DNA of 64,000 nt from Fulvia fulva (Eukaryota; Ascomycota; Dothideomycetes; Mycosphaerellales; Mycosphaerellaceae): assembly GCF_020509005.1 (NCBI RefSeq), contig NC_063015.1:3038001-3102000 (forward strand). Direction: 5' to 3'. The notes beneath the pieces were generated by a model, which saw nothing but the letters and a program-made list of their open reading frames with translations, did no database searches and was not told the origin of the DNA. Of the stretch, positions 48,013-61,889 are shown piece by piece; position 1 is the stretch's first letter; every line of letters begins with the position of its first letter. Both the position numbers and the translations under genes were made by a program.

Positions 48013-49614
48013 CTCTCAAATCGTACTCAGTCCCTTAAGCTCGTATTATTACCGCTACGAATACGACATTATATTCTATATCGTCCTCTATATCTTCTAT
48101 CTTATCCGTCTCCTTCGTTAGTCCGGTTTGTAATCAATTCGCGTAGCCCTCCTATAGTTACTAGGTTAGTCGTAGTTATTAACGAAGCGTTTACGACGTC
48201 TTCGGGTATATCCTTATTAGGAATCTACCCTAGTAGCGGCGTAAAGCCGGCTAGCCTGTCCTTCGTAGGATAGTTATAGTAGAAGTCCGCGATAGAGGCG
48301 GCTATAGTATCTATTAACTCCTTAGCGGGCTCCTAAGTAGGCTTTCTATAACCTACCTATCGTACTAGGTATTTATATCTTCGCTCTTCCCTCCTATTAC
48401 GAGGTACTAGGCCTAGCGGTAGCGAGCTCCTAACGTCTAGCACCTCGTCTAATACCTATTACGCGCTCTTATCGCTATTATCGTCCTCTACTTCGATCGG
48501 GATAGGCGGTAGCTAAATTTTATATAGGGACTAGCGCGTAGGCTAGTTAGAGTAGATTAGTATAAAACTAGTTATAGAGATTACTAAGAGATCGTAGTAG
48601 GTCTAGACGATACGTATCGTACGGTAGGACTTCTATAATCGCGTATAGCCCTACGTAGCGGTAGTCGAGCTTCTTTAATAGTCGCTTCGTTCGCTAGTTA
48701 CGCGTACTAAGGTAGACTAGATCGCCGACCTCGTATCGTAGTATAATCGTACGGTAATCGTTAGTATAATCTACCTAGCTTACTTATACCATTTCTATTA
48801 AATCCCGAAGTCTATATCTTAGGTCAGTTATACGGCGAGCGAATACGTCGGTAGATTGTACGTCGAGCCGTTACTTATATAGTAGTAATACTTATAGTAG
48901 GTTAAGTTTAGTATTAGCGTATTGTAAGTTCTTACCGATATTTACTATAAACGGGCTTACTCCTATAGTCTTAGAGACGTAGTCGTTAGCGGTAAACTCT
49001 ACGAGAGGTAACTAATCTAGCTAATCGTCCTATATATAGCTAATAAATACTCGTAAATATTGTTCTATTTTCTTGTTTGTATTTTCGCTTTGACTATCGA
49101 TCTCCGGATAGTAACTCGTTAAGATCTTACGTTTAATCTATACTAGCTTATAGAGCCGCCCCTAAAAGGCGGAGATCTACTAAGGCCCGCGGTCTAATAT
49201 AATCGTCTTCGGTAGGCCGTAGCGTAAAAAGATATACTTAATATAGATATAGGCGATATATTCGGCTATTATCTCGAGGATAGGAATATAATATCGCTCC
49301 TTCCCTAAGTAGTCCGTAACTATAAGTACGTTCTCGTAGATCTAGCTATCTACCGTGTACCTTACTAGGGGTAGATCGACTATAAAGTCTATTACGACAT
49401 CGTCCTAAGTATCGAATAGAACTAGTAGTAGTATAAGTAGCCCGTATTAAGGTTTATTTATACTACGGCTATTACGGTATATCCGATAGGCGCGTATAAA
49501 GGACCTAATAAAACGAGTTATTCGAGGCTATATATAGTACCGTAATACTAATCTACTCGTAGTAGTCTTCCCTAGGTGTCCCGCTACTAGCGTATCGTAG
49601 AAGGCTTTAATAAT
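48013..49614 (-). pseudogene. Gypsy B chromodomain and integrase (RIPed)
   Basis: The left part (about 48230-48420) is the chromodomain and tail, parallel to gypsy A 330-450. About 48500-49600 is the integrase C-terminal domain and catalytic core, including the block at about 49040-49110 matching the region around the catalytic glutamate. TAG and TAA codons leave no open frame. It is cut by LINE A5 with the duplication AGGCTTTAATAAT (49602-49614 and 51626-51638). Confidence 0.7.
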
Positions 49615-51625
49615 AGATAGATAGATTTGTCATTCCCCTGTTCTAGGACCCTATCCGGCCTATATAGGTATATATCTATTGTTATATATAAAGGGAAACC
49701 CGAATAGGTGAAAACCCTTCCCGCCCCCGACTACTCCTTATCTAGTTTAGCTTTCCCTCTGAACGTATATAGTCTATATCACTACCCCGTTAGTCCCCGC
49801 TCCTAGCCGGTCTCGTCGCGCTACGTCGTGTCCTCTCTTCCTATACTACTCCTACTAGGCGGTACTGTTCTAGCTAGCCCTTCTCTAGTATCTAGTTCGT
49901 AATGCGCCGTAGGTCCTTAGCGTTGTTAAGAAGTGCCCTAATCGTCCGGTTCCTCGCCTTTGCTATCTACTCCCCCCTTCCTAGCGACTACCTCGGACAG
50001 ACGAGGAGTACGTGCCGTACGTTCTAGGAGCGATAGCCGTAGGGGTAGCTAGTATTCGTATATCCTAGAACCTTCCTCTATAATAGGTACCCCTAGAGGC
50101 CGATATGTTCGCTTCGTAGTTAGGTTGCTATACTACTCTATACCCTCGTAAGGCGGTAGTAGATAAGCTTCGGGGGGTACTTAACCGTAGATTTTGTAGC
50201 TAACTATTCCTTAGGTTGTCCCGCTAGCTAAGGGCGTCTACTATACCCTATAACCTAGTTGTTCTACCTCTCTTTCTATAGTTACTCTATAAACGATTTC
50301 TTACCTTCCTATTATATTACTAGCTATTCGTCCCTTACCCGGTAGTTCGGCTCGTTTCCGGGTCGAATGCCCCTATACGCTAGTACTAATTCGCGGGCCC
50401 TTACGACTATACTAGCGATAACCTTCTATACTAGGTACTATACCGACTTACCTAAGTAGGAGGTCCGTAGTCCCTAGATGTATAGGTCGATCGGCGGTAT
50501 AGCGGTCTCGTGCTTAAGTATCCTCGTTAGTATCGACTTATATACCCCGGTGACCTTCCTTAGGCATTAGTTTTAGATCTTCGCTAGCGGCGCGACGAGT
50601 CCCTTCGATAGGTAGGCCCTCTCGCCTAAGGACTACACTTAGCTACTATAGGTAAGGACTAGCCGTATAATAGCCGTATATAGAAGTCGTAACTACCGGA
50701 AGTCCGCCCCCTATATAGACGTAGTGAGCCTCTAGCATAATGCTATATTCTGTTTAGCTTTCCGTAATATTGCCTATACGTACTTCCTCTACCGTAGCGC
50801 CGGGTCTACCTATAGTCCGAGGATCCTAAGCTGATTTGCCGGGTTAGTCGTGTGCCCCTATATCTAGATAGAAGCTTATATATTATAGAACCGTAGCCGG
50901 CGCGTAAAGTGTATTAGATTGTACTTTTCTAGGGCAAACCGAGCCCCGTGCCTCCTAGCCCAGTCCTCGTAGATCTTGTGCTTCTCTTCTAGTAGCCTAT
51001 AGTTCTCCTTAGTCGAGGAAGACTACGCTAGGATGTTTGTGTCGTCTACGAAGCCGCTCGTAGCGGTGTTCTAGGATTCTAGGGCTAGGAGTAGCGTCGC
51101 TATAAAGAAGAGGAACAGAATAGGTACTAGCGTTAAGCCTTACGGGATTCTAGTATAGACTACTTAAAATAGGCTTCTATACTAGCCGACTAGGATCGAC
51201 GTACTACGGTTTTGGAGGTAGGACCGTACGAAGTTGACAAGCCACTTAGGGAGTCCTTTCGACCTTAGGATATAGAGTAGCCGCGGGTATAACACGTAGT
51301 CGAAGGCTCCCGATATGTCTAGGCTAAGTAAGGAAGCTACCTTGTCCCTATTCTTATACTAGATAGCCTTTACCTAAGAGGTGATAAGTTCTATCGCGGA
51401 TAGCGTCGATCGCTATAGGCGCGTACCTATCTAGGTGTCCGGGAGTAGGGAGTGTTCCTCTACCGCCTCGGAGAGTCTCGTTATAACTAGCTTCTTAAGC
51501 GCCTTCCTAAGAGTATTAAGGAGCGTAATTAGACGGTACGACTTCACCTACGTATAGTCTTCCTTCTACGGCTTACGTAGGACTACTGTCGTCGATTGTT
51601 TAAAAGCTATCGGGTGGTACCCGGT
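49615..51625 (-). mobile_element. LINE A5: 5'-truncated family A copy (2.0 kb)
   Basis: It contains only the 3' part of family A: from the middle of the RT (around VVLRKP) through the FVDD motif, C-terminal region, conserved 3' block and ATCT tail at the left edge. The 13-bp duplication AGGCTTTAATAAT flanks it. It is the only A copy here that lost its 5' half. Confidence 0.9.
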
Positions 51626-51638
51626 AGGCTTTAATAAT

Positions 51639-54540
51639 ACGTATATAGATAGTGTTCTCTTTATCGTCTATAGGCGGGATAAAAAGGCTATATCCGCTAT
51701 ATCGGTTCTTAATATAGATTATACTATCGACTAGTATTATATATTTGTCGTCGATCTTGTTCTTACGAAGGAGCTTAACGGGCTTACCGGCTACTAGCTA
51801 AGTCGTAGCCTCTATCGCATCTTCTTATTTATATAACTTACTAATGTCGGTAGCTAGTTATTTATCTACGACTACTCCTACTTCTAAGGAAGATAGTCGG
51901 AGAATTGTGCTCGTAGAGACTAAAAGGAAGTGCTCTAGTTTTAGTAGAATCCGGTCCTATTAAGTATACCTCGGGTCGGACTTGTCTTATAGAATTATAT
52001 CCTAAGAGCGTCGTATAAGACTATCTAGCTTTGCCTCTTATACGCCTAGTCTATACACGATCTTAAAGAAGAATTGTAATAGGAACTCGGCCTATCTCGC
52101 TTATCGACGATTTAGCTATTTCGAACTTATAAAGTACTAGAGGTTCTTATAGTCGCTATATACGAGGATAGGGCGGCCGCTCGGGTCTTATAGGTTTTCG
52201 AAGTCGGATTCTTTATCGATGTTACCTACTATAAGCTTAGGTCTCTATTCTTCGAAAGCTTTGATAATAGTAAGTAGCTCCTTATTATAGATGTCGTAAT
52301 TATATTCTTACGGGCTCATTTTCTTAGACAAGTATATAATAGGTCTTAAGATGTTGTCCTTATCGTATTAAGACAGTACCGCCGTAGTAACGAAGTCGCT
52401 AGTATCTATTTTAAGGACGGTTCTACGCCCTAGAACGAACATTATAAGGACAGTGCCTTCTACGTCGGTAAACGCTTACTTTAGCCTATCGAAGGCCTTT
52501 TAATACTCTTTAGTCTACTACTAAGGTATGTCTTTCTTAGTTAGCTTTCCTATAGGTAGTACTATCTTGCTATAGCCCTTAATAAAGCGCCGATAAAAGC
52601 CGGAGAAGCTATTAAACGTAAGGATATCTTTAATATTAGCTAGTATACCCTATTCTCGTATCGCTTATACCTTAGCCGGATCTATTAAGACTCCGTCCTT
52701 ACTAATAATAAGACCTAAGTACTTAGTAGATTAGGTATGAAACTCGTACTTAGTAATGTCGAGTTATAGGCCGGCCTCGCCGTATTTCTAGAGCACCTTC
52801 TTTATATATTCGATATGTTCTTCTAAGGTGTTACTAAATATTAAGATGTCGTCGAGGTATACCGAGACGAAGTTATCTAAGAACTCCCTTAGGGTATCGT
52901 TAATATAAGACTAAAACGTCCCTAGGGCTTTATATAGACTAAACGGTATTATAAAGTATTTAAACTGCCTATATCTCGTAGTAAAAGCTATTAGCCATTC
53001 TGAGCCTTTAGCAATCCGTATATAATTAAAGGCTACGATAATATCGAGTTCAGTGAAGTACTTCTTTCCTACGATACGGTTAAGGGTATCCTATATAAGG
53101 GGAAGCGGATATCTTGACTTAATAGTACGTTCGTTTATACTACGATAGTCGATATATACTCGTAGGCCTCTACCGGGTTTCTTAATAATAAGGACTAGTA
53201 AAGAGGCATCTACTCTACCTTAGTAACGGCGTATACCGTTCTAGGCAAGCTGTTCGTTGACCTTATAGGCAATGATCTCATCTTCTTAGTTTAATATACG
53301 GTCTAGTCTACTAAATAGAGGAGTCGCGCTAGGTCTAAGCTTGATCTCGTAATCTATACCTAGCCGGTGAGGTAGAAGCTCCTTCGCGTCTTACTTTAAG
53401 AAGCAATACGCGAAGTTATAATAGATAGGTAGGAGGTGATCCTTTAGATCGATAACTTCCGCCTTCTTCTCTATAAATCTATCTATATCGGACTACGTAT
53501 ATATCTTATAGGCGGAAAGTGTCGGACTAACGCGCTACGCTACTAGTATAAACGCCGCTATATATATATCTAGCCGCTCGGTAGTCTTGTTATTAGATAG
53601 TATCCTATAGCCGGTATTAGGTATATAGGGTACGACATTACGTATATTTCGAGCACTTATTATATAAGCTATTAGAGGGTCTATTATACCTAGATCCCCT
53701 AGTTACTAAGGTTCGTTCTTATCGAATATAAACATTATATAGGCTTTTGTTCCCTTTCGCTTAGCTATCTTCTCGATCGCTCCCGCGCTAACTTCCTAGA
53801 TATCGATATCCGGTAGTATTAGTATAGTTACTTTATCGGTAGGTAGCGTAGTCGACGGCGATATCGAGTAAGTACGTAGGCGCGGACGCGGCTTTATAAT
53901 TGTGCCGGAGGTTATTATCTATACTAGATCTCCTTTATTATCTTCCTCTATAGTAGCTCGGAAGGGTAGTCGTACTAGTAATATAGTCTCGAACTTCTAC
54001 GTAGTAACTATAGGCTCTTGTCCTCTATTATTGATACTTTAGGCCTATACTAGCTTACTATCCTATAGGCAATATTCCTTATCGTGCTCCGAGTTAAGTG
54101 TTATTATACTAGAGGTAAAGTGGATACCTAGTTAGTGTTCGTCGTACTAGGGCCTTCCGAGCACGATATCGTATTTAAGATAAGTTACCTAGAAAGTTCT
54201 TATCTCTCTATAACCGTTACTAAGTATAAGCTCTAGGTTTATACGGTATTCTATTATTTCTTTAGCTATTAATCTATTTGCTAACCCGAGAGCTAGTAGG
54301 TTATTAAGCTTAATTAGAGGTAGGTTATGTTTTTACGTATAGGAGAAGTCGATATATTTAGAGTCAGCACTATTATTAAGGAAAGTAAATGCATATTGCC
54401 TATTAGCTATCCCTAGTATTATAAGGTATAAGCCAATAATAGGGTTATATTCTATCTCTACCGTTCTAAGAATATATAATAATAGCTTAAGCCCTTCTAG
54501 CGGCTCTACTAGTAGTACTTCCTCGTATCGTATCTTCTCC
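51639..54540 (-). pseudogene. Gypsy B integrase N-part, RNase H, RT and protease (RIPed)
   Basis: On the minus strand, right of A5: the integrase zinc region, then RNase H and the linker motif at about 52060-52340, RT at about 52500-53340, and spacer and protease up to about 54540. The order matches element I. Catalytic residues are largely unreadable through the RIP changes. Confidence 0.7.
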
Positions 54541-54559
54541 TCTTCGTGTCTACTACTTG

Positions 54560-56900
54560 TTACGCTTAAATAGTAGACTAGGCATTTTCCGCCGGTAGTA
54601 TAACGGTAGTGCCGCTAGCGTTAGTACTAGGACGTACTAGTATCTCGTATTTAAAGAGTTCGTAAGTACGCTACTATAGACGGTAACCGGGCTTACGACA
54701 TTTCTTATAGAGGTTCTTACGTATATAACGAGTATTCTTAGCTTCGTCTATAGTGTCGCCGAGATTGCTCCTAAAAGGTTTAGGACGGGTAGACTAGGCC
54801 TTACGGGTTAGCTTATTAGAGCCTAAGCCCGAGCCTAGGCCTACTAGCTTATCGTCCTTATTCTTATTATCCTTCTTATTGTTCTTTAGCTTCTCGGAGC
54901 GCGGGTATAGGGCGTCGAGGATCTTGAAGTCTTCGTCTACTTAATAGAGGTTGTCGATTATCTTAGTTATCGATAAGGGTCGGAAGATAAGATACTTATT
55001 AAGGTAGCGGACAGTTAGCTTACGTTATAGATTATCTATCATATCTTTACCCTTAAGGCCTAGGATGTTAGCATTCTAGCGCTACTTAGGGAAGAAGGTC
55101 TAGAAGCTGTCCTTGTTATCTATCTTAAGATTATTTAGGCGGTTACGAGCCCTACCGACTAGGTTACGGTATCTATATCGCTTAGCGAGTTCCTTAATTA
55201 GGACGTTAAGGTCCTTATACGTCTTCTTACTACTAGTTAGGCTTCCTAAGATAGTAGAGATCTTAGGTCTAACCAACTCCTAGGCGATACCTAGCGAGGC
55301 TAGTAAGTCGTATATAAACTTAAGTACTACCTTTTTGTTACGGAAGACTATATAGTCGATAATAGTCTCTAACTCGGAGAAGAACTTCTCGAGGGAGGGT
55401 CTAGATAGCTTGCTATTAATAGTACCGACAAACTTCTTAGGCTTATCTACACTACGCTAAGTCTTAAAGGGCTAGCTAAGGTCCGGATCGTACTTAACTA
55501 GAGACTCGAAGTCGTAGACTAGCTCCTTCTTAGAAGAGCGGCGATAAGTACGAGCATCGCTATCCGACTCCGAGGCCCCCTCGAACTTATTAGACAATAG
55601 ATCGGAGTCGTTACTATTATCTAGCTTACGTATAGACTTCTTAGCTTTCTTTCTAGTAGTACGGCGAGCTACCTTATCCTCCTACTTATTACCGCGGTCC
55701 TTATTAATAGCTCTACTAGCTCTACTATTATTATTCTTGTCCTTAGATAGGGTTCGGCCGTTTTGTAGGGCACGGCGCTATAATATAGCGCGAGATAGTA
55801 AGGATCGTACTCGAGAGCGGCCTCGGCGGATATCGAGTTACTTCCTAAGGTTATCTACCTAAGTTTACTACGACTTATTAAGCTACTCGATATCGCTCTA
55901 ATAGGTCTAGGCTTCTATCTTATATATATTAAGGTCAAATTTGAGGGCCTTGATCTTCGAGTCGTTATTAGATAACTACTAAAGTGCCTCCTTTACCTAC
56001 TTCTTTAGGGTGTCGTTCTTTATAGTAAGCGAGCTGATCTCGGCGGTTATTACTATACTTAAGGATACTCTAGGTTAGGCCTTTAGGTTATCGAGTTCCT
56101 ACTAGACCTAAGTAAGCTATTGCTTAGCCTAATCTATTTCTCCTCGTACCGTACCTAGGTCCTTCTAGAAAGCGTCGCGGTACTTAATAGTATCCTCCTT
56201 CTATATCTTCTATATATCGCGATCCTTAACTAGTATGTCGTACTCGTTACGTATCTACTTATCGTGACTCTTCTATCTTCTAAGCTCTTGCCCTACTTTG
56301 CCTAATTACTCGTAGAGTATAGTCGCTATTTATACCGTATTTCTATACTCTTACTCGGTACGTCGTAGGATAAAGTAGATAGCCGCGGCCCTCTCGGGCT
56401 CCTATACGAGCTTAACGAGTTGATCGGTATCGAGTTATAGGAGGTCGTTAACGGGGATTCGGAGGGTCTTCGCGACTTATTATTATGTCTTACCTTCCTC
56501 TCCTTCGCCTTCTTCGGTAGCGCCGTCGTCGTCGTAGTTAACTACCGCCGTAGCTATACTATCGATATTCTAGATCTCGTTATCGGAAAGAAGGTCGTAT
56601 AGGTTAAACTTAGGCGGTAGGTCGGTAACTAGTCGCTATAAGCTCTCGAGTTTATACTATAAGGCGCCGTCGGTAGCTTACTACTACTACTATATCTATC
56701 CTAGAGTCTATATATTATATATAGACTCGCGCTATACTACTAGTCGTATAGCTAGTAGTGAGCCTCGTTGTCCTTAAGGGCGCACTATATTAGGTACTAC
56801 TTAGCCTAAGGTAGTAGTCTCTTATACCGAGTCGTACGTTTTTTCTAACGTACGCCGTAATGTCTTATTACGGTTATTAATAATCTATACTCTTATAGAT
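54560..56900 (-). pseudogene. gag: Gypsy B gag (RIPed)
   Basis: A zinc-knuckle relic near 54670-54730 reads KKCRKPGYRL on the minus strand (C-x2-C-x-x-PGH with His now Tyr). To the right lies a capsid-like region and then a long charged, probably coiled-coil, region through about 56700. Frames are broken by stops. The 5' LTR follows at 56941; the intervening bases should hold the primer-binding site, which I could not identify. Confidence 0.65.
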
Positions 56901-56940
56901 CCCGTCGTAGCTCTTCTACGGATATAGAGACCTAGCTAAG

Positions 56941-57093
56941 TGTAGCGGTTTATAGTCGTGTTGATATAGAGTAGCTAGGTACGTAGGAAAGAGGAGCGCG
57001 AGGTACGCTAAGGCTATATATAAGCCGAGGTATTACGCTAGTACGCGCGACCTACGTACTAGCTATCTATTTACTAGGCCTAGGGCCGTAATA
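56941..57093 (-). repeat. 5' LTR of gypsy B
   Basis: It starts TGTAGCGG and ends GTAATA. It pairs with 47851-48003. Duplication CGAAG follows at 57094-57098. Confidence 0.92.
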
Positions 57094-57098
57094 CGAAG

Positions 57099-58270
57099 TA
57101 CTAGAAGCCCTTCTAGACCCTAGAGTGCTTAGCTAAAGTTAAGGACGTAAGGAGGGTAAGGCGAAAATAGACAAAGGAGTAAAGCTAAGAAGCGTAGGAC
57201 GAGTACTAGGAAGTAAGTTAGGCAAAGAAGGCCTAAATACGACGAGATAAGCGATAAGACTAGAGGGCAACTATAGGTCTTATAATAGAGAACCCGGAGT
57301 AGATATAGCGGCTTATAAAGTAGGTAAGGGCCGGAGACGGGGATAGGATACTATACTTCCCCCTAATCTAGGATACGATAGGTATAATATAGATAACGCC
57401 GGAAGGGAAGGCGAAGGCGTTCGCCGACTACTTCTTTACGACATAGTTAACGGCCGACCTAACGAATATAGAGGGAACGATCTACCCGGAGCCACTCGAT
57501 ATATACTAGATAGTAGGCGAGGAGGAGATAAAGGAGATTATAGGAAAGCTAAAGGGCCGTAAGGCCCCGGGACCCGACGGTATCCTAAGCCTCCTCCTTA
57601 AAGAATATAACGAAGAAGTCGCCCTATACCTCGCCGAACTATTTACGGCTTACCTACGTAAGGGGTACTACCTACGGCCATTTAGGCGGTCCCTTATAGT
57701 CGTTCTAAAGAAGCTATAGACGGAAGACTATACAAAGCTAAAGTCTTATAGGCCGATCGTACTCCTAAATACAATTAGAAAGATACTAGAGAAGGTCGTA
57801 GTAAGAAGAATTATATAGCTTATCGAGGATAATAACCTACTCCTAGAGATATAGATAGGTAGTAGGAGCAAACAATCCACCCTAACGGCTATAGAGCTTA
57901 TTACCAAACAGATTTATACTCTCTAGTACTATAGATAGAATAGGGTTATATTACTATTGTCTCTTAATATCTTAGGGGTATTCTATAACGTCTCCTATAA
58001 GCGACTCCTCTATATCCTACGGTAAAAAGGAATCCCGCGGTAGGTAACAAGTTTCGTAAACTCCTTCCTTAAGGAGAGAATAACGTAGATTATCCTTAGG
58101 AAGCGTAAGGAGGGCAACCTTATATATATAGAATACGGGATCCCCTAGGGCTTAATACTATCCCCGATCCTCTTCCTAATCTTTATAGTAGACCTAATCC
58201 TACTACTTACCTTACTATGAACGTCGGCCTTAGGGTTCGTTAACGATACGAATATCCTAGCCTAGTTAAT
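57099..58270 (+). pseudogene. LINE D ORF2, RT first part (RIPed)
   Basis: It resumes after gypsy B. RT starts at about 57540: GKLKGRKAPGPDGILSLLLK, then FRRSLIVVLKKL, YRPIVLLNTIRK, SLNILGVFYNV-type motif, and FVNDTNILA at about 58226-58252. The catalytic pair reads ND instead of DD, again a GAC-to-AAC change. It is cut by LINE C2 right after this motif. Confidence 0.75.
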
Positions 58271-58449
58271 AGATAGATAGATTATTCATTCGCCTGTTTT
58301 AGTACCCTATAGCCTATGTAGGTCTCTCGCTATTTAGGTCTATTTGTGTAGGTAGGAAACCCGATTAACGGATGAAAACCTCCTCGTCTTTGCCCTCCTC
58401 GTTCTTTCCTGTCTTGTCCTTTCGTTCTCCTTCCTTTAGGGTACGCTAG

Positions 58450-61400
58450 TATTATAGTTGTTACCCTATGACTACCTTGCCCGTAACCCTAGTGATGTCC
58501 TCCTCTCGATTCCCTTTCTCCCTTCTGTTTCCCCGGCTCTTCTCTCTCTCTCCCTCCTCTCTATCCACCTTTCCGTTTCTACTACTAGGGAGAATTGCTC
58601 TAGGTAGTCCTCGTTAAGGATCTATCTTATCACTCTCCTTATATCTTGTCTGTCCTAGATAATGGCCTAGTATTGCCTGTCTCTTGCCTTCGCCCTCTAC
58701 TAGCTTCTCCCTTTTACCCACTTAGTATAGTTTAGCACTATATGCTCCGGGTTTTGGGATAGGTAGCTATAGGGGCAACGTTTGGAATCGTATCCTAGGA
58801 CTCTTCTTTAGTGCAAGTATGCTCTTAGCCTAATGTACTTAGAGCGAATCTGGATAGCTATGCTTGCTTCCGCCCTCTTCAGGTCTTTATAGATAAGGTA
58901 GTTATACCTCCCGAAGGTCCTAGCCGCTAGTAGGGCTCCTGGCCTTACCGGTTTTTGGTTCCAACGCGTTTCCTATAGGTGACCTACGATCCTTTCTACT
59001 TGGCTTTGCTTCTTTTTCCCTTTGTCCCCTATGTTAGCTTGCTCCCTTAGAGCTTCTCTCTGTTCAAGGGCTACTAGGATTTCCTGTGATGTTTTTAGGT
59101 CTACTTCCTTCTATAGGATTATATATGGCCGGTTAGGTCTTCTCCTCCTCTCCTACTAGGTTCTTATCCTTTGAGTAGCTGCTTAGATGGTTCCCTAGGC
59201 TAGGTATACTAATGTCTTCTCTACGTATTAACACCTTATGCCCTAGAGGTACTCCCTAATAGGGGCTGTACCTAATTCCATTTCTATTGTCCTATAAGGG
59301 GTTGACTTGTATGCCCCTAGTACTCTCTTTAGGTAGGCTGCCTACGCTCTATTAAGGGGGTCCTTAATTCTCTTCGGGATGTGTTTTTCCGCTACCCAAA
59401 TTGCTGCTCTATATAGCATTACGGGCTTGATAATGGCCTTGTACATAGTCTAGGCCTTTATAAAGGTCGCCCCCTAGGTTAACGTAGTAAGTCTCTCGAT
59501 TGATTGTCTATTAGTGTCCGCTCTCGCTTACGCCTTCTTCACTTATAGTCCCTAGCTAAGTTTCGGGTCTAGCTATATCCTAAGGACTCTAAGTTCCCTT
59601 ATAGGATAGGTCTCGAACCCCTAGATTTTTACTAGTACTACTAAGTTATGTTTTGTCTTTGCCTTACTAAAATAGATAAGTTAGTACTTATCCGGTACGA
59701 ATTTTGCCCTATACTCTCTTGCCTACTTTTCGCATTGTCTATGTCTCTCCTCTAGGAGTACGCAGTTTTCCTCTATAGACCCCGACTACGCTAGGATATT
59801 TGTGTTATCTACGAACCCCGATACTAAGGTGTTTACTGTTTCTAGGAGTAGGGTCAGGTCGGCTATAAAGAGGAGGAACAGAATTGGGGAGAGTGTAGAG
59901 CCCTATAGGATGCCCGTGTTCGCAATTAGGGTCTACGGGGCTTTGAAGGACCCTAGGAGGATCTGGGTTGTTCTGTCCTTAAGGAATGACTATATAAAGT
60001 GTACTATCTAGGCTAGGATGCTTTTTATTCTAAGGATATATAGGAGCCTTACGTAGGACACATTGTCGAAAGCCCCTAATATGTCTAGTGAAAGTAGTGA
60101 GGCTACCTTGTTGTTGCTATAGTGCTAGATATGTCTGATTTGCTCTGTGATCAGTTCGACTACTATGAGGGTAGATCTCTTTTGTCTCCCCCCTATTTAC
60201 GTTACCGGGAGGAGGTTATGTTCTTCTACTATTCCGGTGAGCCTTATAGCCACGACCTTCTCTAGGAGCTTCCCTAGTATGTTCAGCAACGTAATTGGTC
60301 TATATGACTTCAACTTAGTATAGTCTTCCTTTTAGGGTTTCCTTAGGACGTAGGTTAGTAATTGCCTAAAGGCCTTTAGGCAATACCCCTACTTTATATA
60401 CTAGGTAAAGATTGGCGTAAGCACTAGAGTAATAAGGCTACTACTAGCTTTTAGGTAACAGTTAGGGATCTTGTCTAGGCCTAGGGCTTTGTTACCCTTT
60501 AGTTTCTTAATAATGTTTCCGATCTCTATAGTAGACACTTACTAGTTAGCCTCCCTTAGCGGAGGAATGTGTGTTCCTAGGATGTTGCTTAGGTCTGCCT
60601 CTACCTAAGTCCCGAAGAAGTAGTCTACGAATGCTTTCGCTTTCCCTATCGGAGTGGTTTACGTTTCCCCGTCTTGGTCCTATATTAAGGGAAACTAGGG
60701 CGGGGAGTTTCGTTCCTCGTCTAGTTTCCTAGCCTATTCTACTAGTCTCTAGATTTGTTCCGGGTGTTCTATAATCATCCCTACAGTTGACCTCTACTCC
60801 TACGTCTTGTCTCTTCTGATCTGCGCCTTCTTTGCTTTATACGCGTTGTTATAGGCTTCCTAGTTTGCTTAGGTACGTCGTTGCTCCTATCTCCTACTTG
60901 CTCTCCTTGCCTCCTTGACTTTGGCTATATACTCTAGTGTCTAGTATAGCTTCTAGTATAGCGACCATCTCTTCTTAGGTATATAGGCCTAGGCTACCCT
61001 TTGTATAGCTTCTATTAGCTACTCTACTGCTTAGTCAATCCCCTCCGTTATATGTATATTATTAATGTTCACCTATTCTAGTTCGCCTTCTAGCCGCTAC
61101 TATACTAGTGTCCACTCGGCCTACTTCTAGCAGAGCCTCCTCTTAGGTTCCCTCTCCTCCTTAACTATAAGTTAGATATCGGTTTGGATTAGATAGTGGT
61201 CTAATAAGGACTCTAGTTAGTTATTAACTATATAGCTTTCTACCCGTTATATTAAGGCGTAGGACATAAAGTATAGGTCTAGCGTACTAGAACTGTTGTT
61301 TCTAGCCCAAGTTTCTGTTCCCTTTGGCGTGATCAAGTCCATTTAGGCTGTTTCTATCTGACCAATAAGCCTCCCTACTAAGAAGTAGTATACTAGGGTG

Positions 61401-61880
61401 AAGTCCGATCCCTACTTTAGGTAGTAGAGGTTGAAATCTCCTATTACGATGTTATAGTTTTGTTAGTTTATTGCTTCCGGGAGCCTTCCTAGCGTATGTA
61501 GTTGTGTACTGCTTCTAGACTCTAGAGGTAGGTTGTATACGCTATAGATTAGGACTTGGCCTTAAGTTGTTTTAAGCTACACTATAGTAATATCCCTATC
61601 GGTACTCGGCTAGGCCTACTAGTCCTCTACTAGTACCTTCTTACTAACATAGATACAAGTTCGTAGGACTCCCTCGGTTCTGTTTATTACTACGTAGTAT
61701 CTCGGGTCTCGTATAGTTAATAGAATCCTAGAGTATAGGTTGATCTATAGTTCCTATATTGCTATAATATAGTGTTCCTCCGGGTCTAAGGCTTATAGAA
61801 AGCTCCTTTGGACCTTATCTTTGCTTCTGTTTACATTATACTGAATGATTAATAGTCTATTAGTGTGAGGCATCAGGACA
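58450..61880 (-). pseudogene. LINE C2 ORF2: endonuclease and RT, catalytic Asp lost
   Basis: It is the reverse complement of C1 ORF2. Endonuclease is at about 61870-61180 (GDFNLYYL near 61440), RT at about 60570-59650, with the catalytic motif again FVDN near 59816. The C-terminal knuckle is near 58720-58790. In the regions compared, stops at W and Q codons are nearly all shared with C1, with a few private CA/TA differences. An open run of 69 codons on the other strand (59802-60011) has no coding meaning. Confidence 0.8.
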
Positions 61881-61889
61881 TGTTTGTGT

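Larger units (their letters stand above)
47851..57093 (-). mobile_element. Gypsy B: RIPed Ty3/gypsy retrotransposon inside LINE D
   Basis: Two 153-bp LTRs (47851-48003 and 56941-57093) are flanked by the 5-bp duplication CGAAG (47846-47850 and 57094-57098). Domain order on the minus strand is gag, protease, RT, RNase H, integrase, chromodomain. LINE A5 is inserted in the integrase part. LTR sequence differs from gypsy A and element I. Confidence 0.92.

Noticed and set aside
59802..60011. 69-codon plus-strand ORF
   Set aside because: It is antisense to LINE C2 RT.
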